From Cupriavidus basilensis (lineage in GTDB: Bacteria > Pseudomonadota > Gammaproteobacteria > Burkholderiales > Burkholderiaceae): a stretch of 64,000 nucleotides of DNA. Below, piece by piece: positions 9,282-18,056 of this stretch (positions are counted from its first letter, which is position 1; each line of letters begins with the position of its first letter). Position numbers and translations under genes: made by a program. The notes beneath the pieces were generated by a model. It saw only the letters and a program-made list of their open reading frames with translations, was not told the origin of the DNA and did no database searches. Location of the stretch: positions 62,001-126,000 of the forward strand of contig NZ_BBQM01000012.1 in the NCBI RefSeq assembly GCF_000876015.1. Reading direction: 5' to 3'.

Positions 9282-10440
9282 AGCGCTGACGCGCGAAGCG
9301 GCGGCGCTGGCCGAGGGCGCGCTGCCGCTCACCGGCGACGAGGCCGAGGTCGGCCGCATCATGCAGATCTGCAACGCCTGCCGCTACTGCGAAGGCTTCT
9401 GCGCCGTGTTCCCGGCCATGACGCGCCGGCTCGAGTTCGGCAAGGCCGACATCCACTACCTGGCCAACCTGTGCCACAACTGCGGCGCCTGCTACCACGC
9501 CTGCCAGTACGCGCCGCCGCACGAGTTCGGCGTCAACGTGCCGCAGGCGATGGCCAAGGTGCGCGTGCAGACCTACTCGGACTACGCCTGGCCGGCCGCC
9601 TTCGGCGGGCTGTACCGCCGCGCCGGGCTGGCCACCGCGCTGGCGCTGGCCGGCGGCCTGGCGCTGTTCCTGGTGATGGTGCTGGCCGCGCGCGGCAGCC
9701 TGCTGCACGCGCCGCTGGCCGGCAACTTCTACGCCATCTTCCCGCACAACCTGCTGGCGGCCATGTTCGGGCTGGTGTTCGGCCTCGCCATCGTGGCGCT
9801 GGGCGTGGGCGTGACGCGCTTCTGGCGCCGCGTGACGCCGGGCGAGCTGGCCGGCGAGGCGCGCGGCGCGGCCATCGGCGGCGCCGCGCACGACGCGCTG
9901 CGGCTGCGCTACCTCGACGGCGGCCACGGCGAGGGCTGCAACAACGCCGACGACGCCTTCACCCTGTGGCGCCGCCGCTTCCACCATTTCACGTTCTACG
10001 GCTTCATGCTGTGCTTCGCCGCCACGGCGGTGGCCACGCTCTATCATTACCTGCTGGACCTGCACGCGCCGTATGCGCTGACCAGCCTGCCGGTGCTGCT
10101 CGGCACGGCCGGCGGCATCGGCCTGCTGATCGGCACGGCGGGGCTGCTGCGGCTCAACCTGGCGCGCGACCCGAACACCGGCGACGCCGCGCAGAAACCG
10201 ATGGACCGCGGCTTCATCGCGCTGCTGTTCCTCACCAGCGCCACCGGCCTGGCGCTGCTGGCCTGGCGCGACACCGGCGCGATGGCGCTGCTGCTGGCCC
10301 TGCACCTGGGCGTGGTGATGGCGCTGTTCCTGACGCTGCCCTACGGCAAGTTCGCGCACGGCATCTACCGCAGCGCCGCGCTGCTGAAATGGAATATCGA
10401 AAAACGCCGGCCGAGCAATCTCGCGCTCGGCTCGGACTGA
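9268..10440 (+). CDS. tcuB: Membrane Fe-S/heme electron-transfer protein TcuB
   Basis: This 390-residue partner reoxidises reduced TcuA and delivers electrons to the quinone pool. Two four-cysteine ferredoxin-like clusters are visible early: [11 protein letters not shown] (about residue 35) and [11 protein letters not shown] (about 68). About six hydrophobic membrane helices follow, with candidate heme histidines in [14 protein letters not shown] and [11 protein letters not shown]. The ATG at 9268 is preferred over the frame's upstream start at 9205 because it lies just before the tcuA stop. The CitB/TcuB architecture is complete in length. Confidence 0.9.
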   Translation: MQHLEALTREAAALAEGALPLTGDEAEVGRIMQICNACRYCEGFCAVFPAMTRRLEFGKADIHYLANLCHNCGACYHACQYAPPHEFGVNVPQAMAKVRVQTYSDYAWPAAFGGLYRRAGLATALALAGGLALFLVMVLAARGSLLHAPLAGNFYAIFPHNLLAAMFGLVFGLAIVALGVGVTRFWRRVTPGELAGEARGAAIGGAAHDALRLRYLDGGHGEGCNNADDAFTLWRRRFHHFTFYGFMLCFAATAVATLYHYLLDLHAPYALTSLPVLLGTAGGIGLLIGTAGLLRLNLARDPNTGDAAQKPMDRGFIALLFLTSATGLALLAWRDTGAMALLLALHLGVVMALFLTLPYGKFAHGIYRSAALLKWNIEKRRPSNLALGSD

Positions 10441-10493
10441 AGTCGCCCCCGAACCCCGACTGAAACGAATACCGTATCCACAAGGAGATCCCC

Positions 10494-11282
10494 ATGAACA
10501 AGCCCGGCGTGCTCACCATTTCGTCGATGCGAGACCAGTGCAGCGAAGCCGAATGGCAGGCGCGCGTAGACCTGGCCGCGTGCTACCGGCTGGTGGAGCT
10601 GTACGGCATGGCCGACATGATGGCCAACCACATCTCGGTGCGCGTGCCGGGCGAGGAGGGCGCCTTCCTCATCAACGCCTACGGCATGATGTACGAGGAA
10701 ATCACGGCCTCCAGCCTGATCAAGGTGGACCATGCCGGCACCATCCTCGCCAAGCCGGACTTCGGCTCGCTCAACTACGGCATCAACAAGGCCGGCTACG
10801 TGATCCACAGCGCCGTGCACGAGGCGCGCCCCGAGGTGGCCTGCGTGATCCACACCCATAGCTGGGCCTCGATGGCGGTGTCGTCGCTCGACTGCGGGCT
10901 GCTGCCGCTCACGCAGACCGCCATGCGCTTTCTCAAGATCGGCTATCACGAGTACCAGGGCGTGGTGCTGGACACCGCCGAGCAGGCGTCGCTGATCGCC
11001 GACCTCGGCACCGGCGAGGCCATGATCCTGCGCAACCACGGCGCGCTGACCGTGGGCAACACCGTGGGCGAGGCCTTCAACTGGATGCACCGGCTGGAGC
11101 TGGCCTGCCGCGCGCAGATCGGCGCGATGTCGTGCAATACGCCGCTGCGCGAGGTCGGCGCCGACGTGCTGCAGGAAACCTGGAACAACTACCAGCCCGG
11201 CACCCGCCGGCCTTATGGCGTGATGGAGTGGCCGGCGCTGCTGCGCAAGCTCGACCGCCTCGACCCGAGCTTCCGCGACTGA
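10494..11282 (+). CDS. Class II aldolase/adducin-family protein
   Basis: This 262-residue protein has the zinc-dependent class II aldolase/adducin fold. Visible metal and active-site elements are GMADMMANHISVRVP, the HTHSWASMAV segment (HxH zinc ligands, about residues 120-122) and the later histidine in MILRNHGALTVG. AAGGAG sits seven bases before the ATG. Family members cleave or decarboxylate aldol-type and beta-hydroxy acids such as fuculose-phosphate and 3-oxo-tetronate phosphate, and many are mis-named. Here it lies between tcuB and a Bug receptor, so it may act on a polycarboxylate intermediate, but the substrate is not predictable. Confidence 0.85.
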   Translation: MNKPGVLTISSMRDQCSEAEWQARVDLAACYRLVELYGMADMMANHISVRVPGEEGAFLINAYGMMYEEITASSLIKVDHAGTILAKPDFGSLNYGINKAGYVIHSAVHEARPEVACVIHTHSWASMAVSSLDCGLLPLTQTAMRFLKIGYHEYQGVVLDTAEQASLIADLGTGEAMILRNHGALTVGNTVGEAFNWMHRLELACRAQIGAMSCNTPLREVGADVLQETWNNYQPGTRRPYGVMEWPALLRKLDRLDPSFRD

Positions 11283-11369
11283 ACACGGCCGCCCCCCGGC
11301 CGTGACCGCTGTCCCCCCAGCGGCAGCGCGTGAAGACAAGAGCAGAAAACGGAAACGGAGACAGACAAG

Positions 11370-12341
11370 ATGAACAGACGACGCATGCTGGCCCAGGCGC
11401 TGGCGCTTGGCGCCGCGCCCTGGATCGCCGCCACCCGCGCGCAGGCGATGCCCAACAAGCCGGTGACGCTGGTGGTGCCGTTCGCCCCCGGCGGCAATCT
11501 CGACGTGGTGGCGCGCGCGCTGGCGCCGGCGCTGGAGCAGTCGCTCGGGCGCAACGTCATCGTCGACAACCGGCCCGGCGCCGGCGGCGTGCTGGGCGCG
11601 TCCGCGGTGTCGCGCGCGGAGGCCGACGGCAGCACGCTGCTGGTGACCACGCCCAACGCCATCGTGGTGCTGCCGCGCATGACGCGCACCGCATTCAGCC
11701 TGGCCAGCTTCCAGCCGGTCGGGCTGGTCTCCACCACCACGCTGGTGATCGTGGTCAAGGGCGGCGACAAGCGCTTCGCCGACGTGGGCGCGCTGCTGGC
11801 CCATGCGCGCGCCAATCCCGGCAAGGTCACCGCCGGCCACGCCGGGCCCGGCACCACCAACCACGTGGCCGCGCTGCAACTGGAGCAGGCCGCCGGCATC
11901 AAGCTCAACACCGTGCCCTACAAGGGCTCGGCGCCCGCGCTGATGGACCTGATGGGCGGGCAGATCGACATGGTGGTCGACCAGCTCACCAGCTCCGCGC
12001 CCCATATCCAGTCCGGCGCGCTGCGCGTGCTGGCGGTGATGTCGCGCGAGCGCGATGCCACCCTGCCGAAGGTGCCGACCCTGCGCGAATCCGGCCTGCC
12101 CGGCTTCGAGGCGACCACCGCCACCGGCCTGCTGGCCCCGGCGGGCACGCCGGCCGCCACCATCGAGACGCTCAACGCGGCGCTGCGCAAGGCGCTGGCC
12201 GAGCCGAGCGTCAAGAGCCGCCTGCTGAACGTCGGCAGCGTGGCCCAGAGTTCGTCGCCGCAGGAACTGCTGCAGACGCTGCAGCGCGAGGATGCGCGCG
12301 CGCAGCAACTGGCGGCATCCGGCCGGCTCAAGGCGGAATGA
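11370..12341 (+). CDS. Bug/TctC-family periplasmic solute receptor
   Basis: This 323-residue receptor has a signal peptide that may be Tat-like: MNRRRMLAQALALGAAPW with RRR near the start. The mature start PNKPVTLVVPFAPGGNLDVV is followed by [14 protein letters not shown] and VPYKGSAPALMDLMGGQ. The 40 bases upstream of the ATG contain only A, C and G plus a single T and run into a GGAGACAGACAAG leader. It lies inside the tcuAB-aldolase operon and probably binds a carboxylate processed by these enzymes. It is one of three paralogous receptors in 10 kb, all without TctAB. Confidence 0.92.
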   Translation: MNRRRMLAQALALGAAPWIAATRAQAMPNKPVTLVVPFAPGGNLDVVARALAPALEQSLGRNVIVDNRPGAGGVLGASAVSRAEADGSTLLVTTPNAIVVLPRMTRTAFSLASFQPVGLVSTTTLVIVVKGGDKRFADVGALLAHARANPGKVTAGHAGPGTTNHVAALQLEQAAGIKLNTVPYKGSAPALMDLMGGQIDMVVDQLTSSAPHIQSGALRVLAVMSRERDATLPKVPTLRESGLPGFEATTATGLLAPAGTPAATIETLNAALRKALAEPSVKSRLLNVGSVAQSSSPQELLQTLQREDARAQQLAASGRLKAE

Positions 12342-12397
12342 CGCGCAGCACGCGCCCGCCGCACATCGATCAACACGACAGAGAAGCCGTCCCCGCC

Positions 12398-13300
12398 ATG
12401 ACCAGACCCTGCCTGCCACCGCTTGCCAACCACGCCGAGCCGGCCTTCCGCGCGCCGCCCGGCGCCTGCGACAGCCATGCCCACGTGTTCGGCCCCTACC
12501 AGCGCTTTCCGCTCGCCGCCGAGCGCAGCTACACCCCGGCCGAGCATCCCGCCGCCGACTTCATCGCCCATCTCGACCAGCTCGGGCTGACGCGCGGCGT
12601 GCTGGTCACGGCCAGCGCCTGCGGCACCGACAACGGCAGCGTGCTGGAGGCTCTGCGGCTCTACCCCGAGCGGCTGCGCGGCATCGCGGTGCCGGCGCCC
12701 GACACCAGCGACGCCGAGCTGGACCGCTGGCACGCGGCCGGCATGCGCGGCGTGCGCATCAACCTGTACCAGGTCGACGGCCACGCGGTGTACCGCAACG
12801 GCGTGGGGCTGGAGGTGCTCGAAGCGCTCGCGCCGCGGCTGGCCGAGCGCGGCTGGCACGCGCAGATCTGGATCCACGCGCCCGACCTGCCGGCGCTCGC
12901 CCCGCGCCTGCGCGCGCTCGGCGTGCCGCTGGTGATCGATCACATGGGCCGCATGTCCACCGCGCGCGGCGTGGGCGATCCCGGCTTCCAGGCGCTGTGC
13001 GCGCTGCTGGCCGAAGGCGCGGCATGGACCAAGATCTCCGGCGCCGACCGCCTGAGCGCCGCGGGCGCGCCCTACGGCGATGTCGATCCGTTCGCCACCG
13101 CGCTGCTCGCCGCCAACCCGGAGCGCGTGGTGTGGGGTTCCGACTGGCCGCACATCAACTACTTCGAAGCCGGGCAGGTGCCAGACGACGGCACGCTGTT
13201 CAACCTGCTGGCGCGCTGGCTGCCCGACGCCGCGGCGCGCGAGCGCGTGCTGGTGAGCAACCCGGCGCGGCTCTACGGATTCGACGGCGCGCCCGCCTGA
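12398..13300 (+). CDS. Amidohydrolase-superfamily lactonase, similar to 2-pyrone-4,6-dicarboxylate hydrolase (LigI-like)
   Basis: This 300-residue TIM-barrel hydrolase is of the COG3618 type. ACDSHAHVFGP gives the HxH pair at residues 27 and 29, and VVWGSDWPHINY near 247 gives the catalytic Asp. VPLVIDHMGR supplies the barrel-strand histidine. LigI opens 2-pyrone-4,6-dicarboxylate (PDC) to 4-oxalomesaconate. Relatives include 4-sulfomuconolactone hydrolase and sugar lactonases. Presence of galB and galC in the same island makes a PDC-type lactone a sensible substrate, though this is inferred from context. A further in-frame ATG lies at 12338; the ATG at 12398 starts closer to the catalytic domain. 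Confidence 0.82.
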   Translation: MTRPCLPPLANHAEPAFRAPPGACDSHAHVFGPYQRFPLAAERSYTPAEHPAADFIAHLDQLGLTRGVLVTASACGTDNGSVLEALRLYPERLRGIAVPAPDTSDAELDRWHAAGMRGVRINLYQVDGHAVYRNGVGLEVLEALAPRLAERGWHAQIWIHAPDLPALAPRLRALGVPLVIDHMGRMSTARGVGDPGFQALCALLAEGAAWTKISGADRLSAAGAPYGDVDPFATALLAANPERVVWGSDWPHINYFEAGQVPDDGTLFNLLARWLPDAAARERVLVSNPARLYGFDGAPA

Positions 13301-13420
13301 CGGCTGCCCGGCGCGTAGCGCTCATCACCCGGCGCCGCCAGCCCAGGCCGGCGCCGGTCACGAACAAGAACATGGCGGACGCGGGCGCGTCCCGGCCCGG
13401 CCGCCCATCGGAGACCCGAC

Positions 13421-14434
13421 ATGCCTCGTTTCGCCCCCTCGCCCTCGCCCTCGCTGCCGTTGCGCCTCGCGCGCGCATGCGCGCCGCTCGCCGTGCTTGC
13501 CTGCGCGCTGGCCGGCGCCGCCCACGCCCAGCCGGCCGGCGCCGACTATCCGACCAAGCCGGTGCGCATGGTGGTGGCGTTCACCGCCGGCGGCACCACC
13601 GACATCCTCGCGCGCAGCGTCGCCCAGTCGCTGGCGCAGCGCTTCAAGCAGTCCTTCGTGGTGGACAACCGGCCCGGCGCCGGCGGCAACATCGGCACCG
13701 AGGCCGTGGTGCGCTCGCCGGCCGACGGCTACACGCTGCTGGTCGATTCGGTCGGGCCGATCTCCATCAACCAGACGCTCTACAAGAAGCTCAACTACGA
13801 TCCGCTCACCGACCTCGTGCCGGTGGTGCAGATCGCCGACGTGCCCAACGTGCTGGTGGTGCACCCCTCGCTGCCGGCCAGGAGCTTCGAGGAATTCATC
13901 GCCTACGCCAAGGCCAACCCGGGCAAGCTCAACTACAGCTCCACCGGCGTGGGCACCTCGTCGCAGCTCTCCAGCTTCATGCTGACGCAGCGCGTCGGCA
14001 CCGAAGCCACGCATATCCCCTACAAAGGGGCCGACGCGCTCAACGACCTGCTGTCCGGCAGGGTACAGTTCATGTTTGCCACCATCCCCTCGGTCATTGC
14101 CCATATCAAGGCCGGCAAGCTGCGGGCGCTGGCGGTGAGCAGCGCGCACCGTTCGAAGTCGCTGCCCGACGTGCCGACGGTGGCGGAGAAGGGCTTCCCC
14201 GGTTTCGAGGCCGGATCGTGGTTCGGCGTGTTCGCGCCCAAGGGCACGCCCAGGGCGGTCATCGACAAGCTGAACCAGGCGGTCAACGAAGCCCTGCCGT
14301 CGCTGCAGGCGCAGATGGTGCGCGAAGGGGCGGACCCGGTGGGTGGCTCGCCCGAGCAGTTCGGGCAGTTCACCCGCAAGGAATACACCAAGTGGAAGGT
14401 CGTGGTCCATGATTCCGGCGCTTCCATCGACTAA
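13421..14434 (+). CDS. Bug/TctC-family periplasmic solute receptor
   Basis: This 337-residue receptor has a Ser/Pro-rich N-terminus before the signal core (LARACAPLAVLACALAGAAHA). Mature motifs are YPTKPVRMVVAFTAGGTTDILA, FVVDNRPGAGGNIG, SPADGYTLLV and HIPYKGADALNDLLSG. It lies between the LigI-like hydrolase and a D-2-hydroxyacid dehydrogenase gene. Receptors of this family typically bind small carboxylates through two backbone loops that contact a carboxylate group. The ligand is unknown. Confidence 0.92.
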   Translation: MPRFAPSPSPSLPLRLARACAPLAVLACALAGAAHAQPAGADYPTKPVRMVVAFTAGGTTDILARSVAQSLAQRFKQSFVVDNRPGAGGNIGTEAVVRSPADGYTLLVDSVGPISINQTLYKKLNYDPLTDLVPVVQIADVPNVLVVHPSLPARSFEEFIAYAKANPGKLNYSSTGVGTSSQLSSFMLTQRVGTEATHIPYKGADALNDLLSGRVQFMFATIPSVIAHIKAGKLRALAVSSAHRSKSLPDVPTVAEKGFPGFEAGSWFGVFAPKGTPRAVIDKLNQAVNEALPSLQAQMVREGADPVGGSPEQFGQFTRKEYTKWKVVVHDSGASID

Positions 14435-14450
14435 CGCTATGTAGGTTGCA

Positions 14451-15473
14451 ATGAACCATCCATCCGGCGGGCAAGGCCCGCGCATCCTGATGTCGGAACA
14501 AGCTCTGCGGCAGTACGGCGCGGACATCGGCGCCGCGCTCGGCGGCCACTTCGTGCCGGTGGCGCTGCCGGCCGGCGACGGCCCGCATGGCGGGCCGGAC
14601 GCTGCATTGGACGCCGACATCGCCTTCGTCTCGCGCGACGTCACCGGGCTGTCCACCAAGCACGAGATCCTGCCCGCCACGCGGCGCTTCTACGACGCCA
14701 TGCTGGCCAGCCCCTCGCTGCGCTGGACCCACACCCATTCGGCCGGCGCCGACCGCGCCGTGTTCGGCGAGCTGCGCGCGCGCGGCGTGCAGGTGACCAC
14801 CTCGTCCGGCGCCAATGCCGGCGTGGTGGCGCAGACCGCGCTGGCCGGGCTGCTGGCGCTGGCGCGGCATTTCCCGCAGATGCTGGCGGCGCAGGGCGAG
14901 CGCCGCTGGGCGCCGCTGATCGGCTCCGGCCTGCCGCGCGACATCGCCGGGCAGACCGCGACCATCGTCGGCTGGGGCCCGATCGGGCAACTGCTGGGCA
15001 AGCTGCTGCACACGCTGGGCATGCACGTGGTGGTGGTGCGGCAGAGCGCCGCCTCCGCCGGGCCGGACTACGAGACGGTCGCATTCGAGGGCGTGCGCGG
15101 CGTGCTGCCGCGCACCGACTGGCTGCTGCTGGCCTGCCCGCTCACGCCGCAGACGCAGGGGCTGGTGGACGCCGCCGCGCTGGCGCTGCTGCCGGATGGC
15201 GCCCGGCTGGTCAACGTCGCGCGCGGCGAAGTGGTGGATGAAGCCGCGCTGATCGCGGCGCTGCGGTCCGGCCGCCTCGCCGGCGCCTACCTGGACGTGT
15301 TCGCGCACGAGCCGCTGCCGGCGGACTCGCCGCTGTGGACCATGCCCAACGTCATCGCCACGCCGCACAGCGCGGGCTTCTCCGATGGCAACGCCGCGCG
15401 CGTGGCGGGGATCTTCATGGACAACCTGCGGCGCTGGCAGGCGGGGGAAGCGTTGCGCAACCTCGTCGGCTGA
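14451..15473 (+). CDS. D-2-hydroxyacid dehydrogenase (NAD(P)-dependent)
   Basis: This 340-residue protein has the two-domain D-isomer-specific 2-hydroxyacid dehydrogenase fold. The nucleotide-binding motif is GWGPIG at residues 174-179. The catalytic trio is Arg258 (NVARGEVVDE), Glu287 (DVFAHEPL) and His306 (ATPHSAG). It would interconvert a 2-oxoacid and a D-2-hydroxyacid. It is the last gene of the polycarboxylate operon and directly precedes a strong terminator. It may reduce a keto acid made by the aldolases or oxidise a hydroxy acid taken up by the Bug receptors. Confidence 0.9.
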   Translation: MNHPSGGQGPRILMSEQALRQYGADIGAALGGHFVPVALPAGDGPHGGPDAALDADIAFVSRDVTGLSTKHEILPATRRFYDAMLASPSLRWTHTHSAGADRAVFGELRARGVQVTTSSGANAGVVAQTALAGLLALARHFPQMLAAQGERRWAPLIGSGLPRDIAGQTATIVGWGPIGQLLGKLLHTLGMHVVVVRQSAASAGPDYETVAFEGVRGVLPRTDWLLLACPLTPQTQGLVDAAALALLPDGARLVNVARGEVVDEAALIAALRSGRLAGAYLDVFAHEPLPADSPLWTMPNVIATPHSAGFSDGNAARVAGIFMDNLRRWQAGEALRNLVG

Positions 15474-15492
15474 CCGGCGGGAAGTGAAAGAC

Positions 15493-15520
15493 AACGGCGC
15501 CCGCGAGGGCGCCGTTTTTC
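15493..15520 (+). terminator. Intrinsic terminator of the polycarboxylate operon
   Basis: A 9-bp perfect stem, ACGGCGCCC/GGGCGCCGT with loop GCGA, is followed directly by TTTTTC, 20 bp after the dehydrogenase stop codon. Confidence 0.9.
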
Positions 15521-15621
15521 TTGTTGCCGGCGCCCGCAACAGCGAAGACCATCACGCCGCGCAGACGCCAGGCACCAACGCACGGCGAGCATCCCCGCAC
15601 GCCCGCATCCCCGAGACACAA

Positions 15622-16530
15622 TCACCGCCGGTTGGCCAGCCAGATGCCGCCGACGATGGCCGCCAGCCCCGCCGCGTGGAACCAGCGCGGCCAGTCGCCG
15701 AGCAGCGCGCTCGACATCAGCGCGGCGAACACCGGCGTGAGCGTGAAGAAGAACACCGGCAACTGCGCGCCGGCGCGCGCGATGGCGCGGTCCCAGGCGA
15801 AGTAGCCGAGCAGCGACGGCACCGTGGCCACGTACAGCAGGATGGCGGCCACCTTGGCGTCCAGGTGCAGCGGCGCGTGTGTCGCCGCCAGTTCCCACGC
15901 CGCGAACGGCGCGCTGGCGAGCACGCCGGCCACGATCTGGCCGAACAGCAGCACCGCCAGCGGCAGGTCGGGGCGGCGCTTGCGCAGCAGCCAGGTGTAG
16001 GCGCTCCAGGTGACGGTGGCGGCCAGCATGAACAGGTCGCCCGGCACGAAATCGAGCTGCGCGAGCCGCGCGGGGTCGCCGCGCAGCAGCACCACGCCCA
16101 CGCCGGCCAGGCAGAGCAGGGCGCCCGCCACGTGCCAGCCGCGCACCCGCTCGTGGAAGAACAGCGCGCCGATGATGAGCAGGAAGATCGGCGCCGAGGC
16201 CCCGATCAGCGTCACGTTGATCGGCGACGAGGTGGTCAGCGCGAGGTACTGCATCGCGTTGTAGACCGACACCGACAGCATGCCCATCGCGGCGATCACG
16301 CCGGCGTGCCGCTTCAGCGCGGCGGCGTGCAGCCGCACGTCGCGCCACACGGCCGGGGCCAGCAGCAGGCCGGCCAGCGCCCAGCGCGCGAAGTTCAGCG
16401 TGACCGGCGGGATGGCGCCGGCGGCGTAGTGGCCGACGATGGCGTTGCCGGCCCAGCTCAGGGGCGGGAAGGTCAGCAGGCCGAGGGTGGTCCAGTCGAG
16501 GCCGGCCTTGCCGGCGGCGGTAGCGCGCAT
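15622..16530 (-). CDS. EamA/DMT-superfamily transporter
   Basis: This 302-residue membrane protein has about 10 hydrophobic helices in two repeated EamA domains. Typical segments are PPLSWAGNAIVGHYAAG in the first helix and SSPINVTLIGASAPIFLLIIGALFF. The second half ends with the family-typical LTPVFAALMSSALLGDWPRWFHAAGLAAIVGGIWLANR. It probably exports a metabolite or amino acid. The gene stands alone, convergent with the operon ending at 15520. Its 5' leader on the minus strand is an AACAAG-type simple-sequence tract. Confidence 0.92.
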   Translation of the reverse strand: MRATAAGKAGLDWTTLGLLTFPPLSWAGNAIVGHYAAGAIPPVTLNFARWALAGLLLAPAVWRDVRLHAAALKRHAGVIAAMGMLSVSVYNAMQYLALTTSSPINVTLIGASAPIFLLIIGALFFHERVRGWHVAGALLCLAGVGVVLLRGDPARLAQLDFVPGDLFMLAATVTWSAYTWLLRKRRPDLPLAVLLFGQIVAGVLASAPFAAWELAATHAPLHLDAKVAAILLYVATVPSLLGYFAWDRAIARAGAQLPVFFFTLTPVFAALMSSALLGDWPRWFHAAGLAAIVGGIWLANRR

Positions 16531-16877
16531 ATGAGGGTTGTCGTCCTGTCGGTGTTCTTGTTCTTGTCTTGTTTCTGGCTTATTTTTGTCTTGTTGCCGT
16601 GCCGGCGCGGGCCCGGACGCGTGTCCGTCTCCTTGTCTCCTTTTTTCCCCGCGCGCCGGGCATTATGCCGCAGCGCGATTGCAAACGATTGTCAGGGGCA
16701 TGCCGCGTGCGGCTGCCATGCGCTAGTCTCCATGCGTGCCGCGCGCCGGCCGGCGCGCCCGGGAAAAGTGCCGGATACGAACTGTTACACGGACGCGCCG
16801 GCCGGCTGTCAACACCGCAAACCGGCGGGCCGTTTTTACAGGCAACGCGCAAGCCGCGCGCCTACCTGGAGATTGCA
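16531..16877. other. 347-bp divergent intergenic region
   Basis: This region lies between the EamA gene and a small secreted-protein gene. The first 70 bp read, on the minus strand, as a simple-sequence leader rich in AACAAGA units. The rest is GC-rich with no confident promoter box. A reading frame runs through part of it into the next gene but has no ribosome-binding support. Confidence 0.6.
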
Positions 16878-17057
16878 ATGAAAAAGGTTCTCGCCATCGT
16901 GACCCTCGCGCTCTTCGCCGCCGGCGCCTACGCGCAGGCACCCGCCGCCGAGGCGACCAAGGAGCCGGTCAAGGTCGAAAAGAGCGCGCACAAGAGCAAG
17001 GCGCACGGCACCAAGCATACCAAGGCCGCCACGCCGGCCAAGCCCGCCGCGCAGTAA
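16878..17057 (+). CDS. Small secreted Lys/Ala/His-rich protein
   Basis: The product has 59 residues. Residues 1-19 are a clear signal peptide (MKKVLAIVTLALFAAGAYA), and the mature part has about 40 residues, highly basic and low-complexity (KSAHKSKAHGTKHTKAA). It is probably periplasmic. Similar short signal peptide plus Lys/Ala tail proteins are common and uncharacterised in Burkholderiales. TGGAGA lies six bases before the ATG. A much longer frame upstream (start 16569) reaches this gene but has no RBS and would bury the signal peptide. A hairpin follows the stop codon. Confidence 0.75.
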   Translation: MKKVLAIVTLALFAAGAYAQAPAAEATKEPVKVEKSAHKSKAHGTKHTKAATPAKPAAQ

Positions 17058-17070
17058 TGCGGCGTTCCGG

Positions 17071-17098
17071 AATGCGCCCCGCCGCGGGGCGCATTCTT
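17071..17098 (+). terminator. Probable terminator hairpin after the small secreted protein
   Basis: A 10-bp perfect stem, AATGCGCCCC/GGGGCGCATT with loop GCCGC, is followed by CTTC rather than a clean T-run. It lies 13 bp after the stop codon. Confidence 0.6.
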
Positions 17099-17117
17099 CA
17101 TCCAGCCCCCTGACCTC

Positions 17118-17366
17118 ATGCACCTGATCTGGACGATTCTCATCGGCTTCGTGGCCGGCCTCGTGGCGCGCGCCATCACTCCCGGCAGCGGCCCCAGCGG
17201 CTTTTTCCTGACCGCCGCGCTCGGCATTGCCGGCGCGCTCGCCGCCACCTTCCTCGGGCAGCTCCTGCACTGGTATCGCCCGGGCCAGTCCGCCGGCTTC
17301 ATCGGCGCGGTGGTCGGCGCGGTGATCCTGCTGCTCGGCTATCACCTGATCGCGCGCAAGGGCTGA
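17118..17366 (+). CDS. GlsB/YeaQ/YmgE-family small membrane protein
   Basis: This 82-residue protein has three hydrophobic segments separated by Gly-rich turns: LIWTILIGFVAGLVARAI, then GFFLTAALGIAGALAATFLG, then GFIGAVVGAVILLLGYHLI. The first-helix motif GFVAGLVARAITPG is the hallmark of the transglycosylase-associated protein family. These inner-membrane proteins are often stress-induced, and their biochemical role is unknown despite the name. The length matches the family. Confidence 0.88.
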   Translation: MHLIWTILIGFVAGLVARAITPGSGPSGFFLTAALGIAGALAATFLGQLLHWYRPGQSAGFIGAVVGAVILLLGYHLIARKG

Positions 17367-17426
17367 AGCCAGCCCGCGCCGCATTCCTTCCAAGCCATAC
17401 CGACAACCCAAGAACCGGATCCGATC

Positions 17427-17924
17427 ATGAGCCTGATGGACATCCTGCAGAACGCAGCCGCCGCCCTCGGCGGCAACCCCGAGCAACAGGTGGACCACAT
17501 CGCCCAGAACGCGCCGCCGGGCGCGCTCGGCGAACTGCTGGCCGGCGCGTTCCGCTCGGACCAGACGCCGGCCTTCGGCAACATGGTGGGCGAGCTGTTC
17601 GGCCAGTCGAACGGCGCGCAGCAGGCCGGCATGCTCAACCAGATGCTGGCCCTGCTGGGCCCGGCCGTGCTGTCCGGCGCGGCCGGCGGCGTGCTGGGCA
17701 AGGTGATGGCGCCCGGCGCCACGCAGGTCACGCCCGAGCAGGCCAGCCAACTGACGCCGGCGCAGGTGCAGGAGATCGCCGCCCACGCCGAGCAGGCGCA
17801 TCCGGGCGTGGTCGACCAGATCGCCGGCTTCTACGCCGAGCATCCCACGCTGGTGAAGACCATCGGCAGCGCCGCGCTGGCCATCGCGCTGGCCAAGTTC
17901 CGCGAGCACCAGCAGCAGGCCTGA
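17427..17924 (+). CDS. Hypothetical protein, Ala/Gln-rich helical
   Basis: I do not recognise the family with certainty. The 165-residue product has no signal peptide. It begins MSLMDILQNAAAALGG, contains a Gly/Ala-rich hydrophobic stretch (ALLGPAVLSGAAGGVLGKVM, about residues 74-93) and then VTPEQASQLTPAQVQEIAAHAEQ, a likely helical pair. The C-terminal segment HPTLVKTIGSAALAIALAKF is amphipathic or weakly membrane-seeking. Codon use matches its neighbours and the gene is spaced 60 bp after the GlsB-like gene, so both may be co-transcribed. A possible role in envelope stress is only positional guesswork. Confidence 0.75.
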   Translation: MSLMDILQNAAAALGGNPEQQVDHIAQNAPPGALGELLAGAFRSDQTPAFGNMVGELFGQSNGAQQAGMLNQMLALLGPAVLSGAAGGVLGKVMAPGATQVTPEQASQLTPAQVQEIAAHAEQAHPGVVDQIAGFYAEHPTLVKTIGSAALAIALAKFREHQQQA

Positions 17925-17978
17925 GCTGCGCCGGCTTCGGCCGGTGCCGGCCGGCGCGTGCTGCCCGTCACGCTGCCT

Positions 17979-18013
17979 TGCTGCCCTCTCCCGTGAAGTG
18001 GGAGAGGGCAGCA
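17979..18013. repeat. GC-rich intergenic inverted repeat, copy 2
   Basis: A 14-bp perfect inverted repeat, TGCTGCCCTCTCCC/GGGAGAGGGCAGCA with loop GTGAAGT, lies between convergent genes. It shares the CCCTCTCCC core with copies at 1556, 62481 and 63642. Confidence 0.8.
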
Positions 18014-18056
18014 AACCTTGTCTCGCGGTAAATCGCGTGCCGCGCAAGCCGGGCAA

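Noticed and set aside
16569..17057. 162-residue version of the small secreted protein with an upstream start
   Set aside because: It has no ribosome-binding site at 16569, and the ATG at 16878 gives a textbook signal peptide with TGGAGA upstream.
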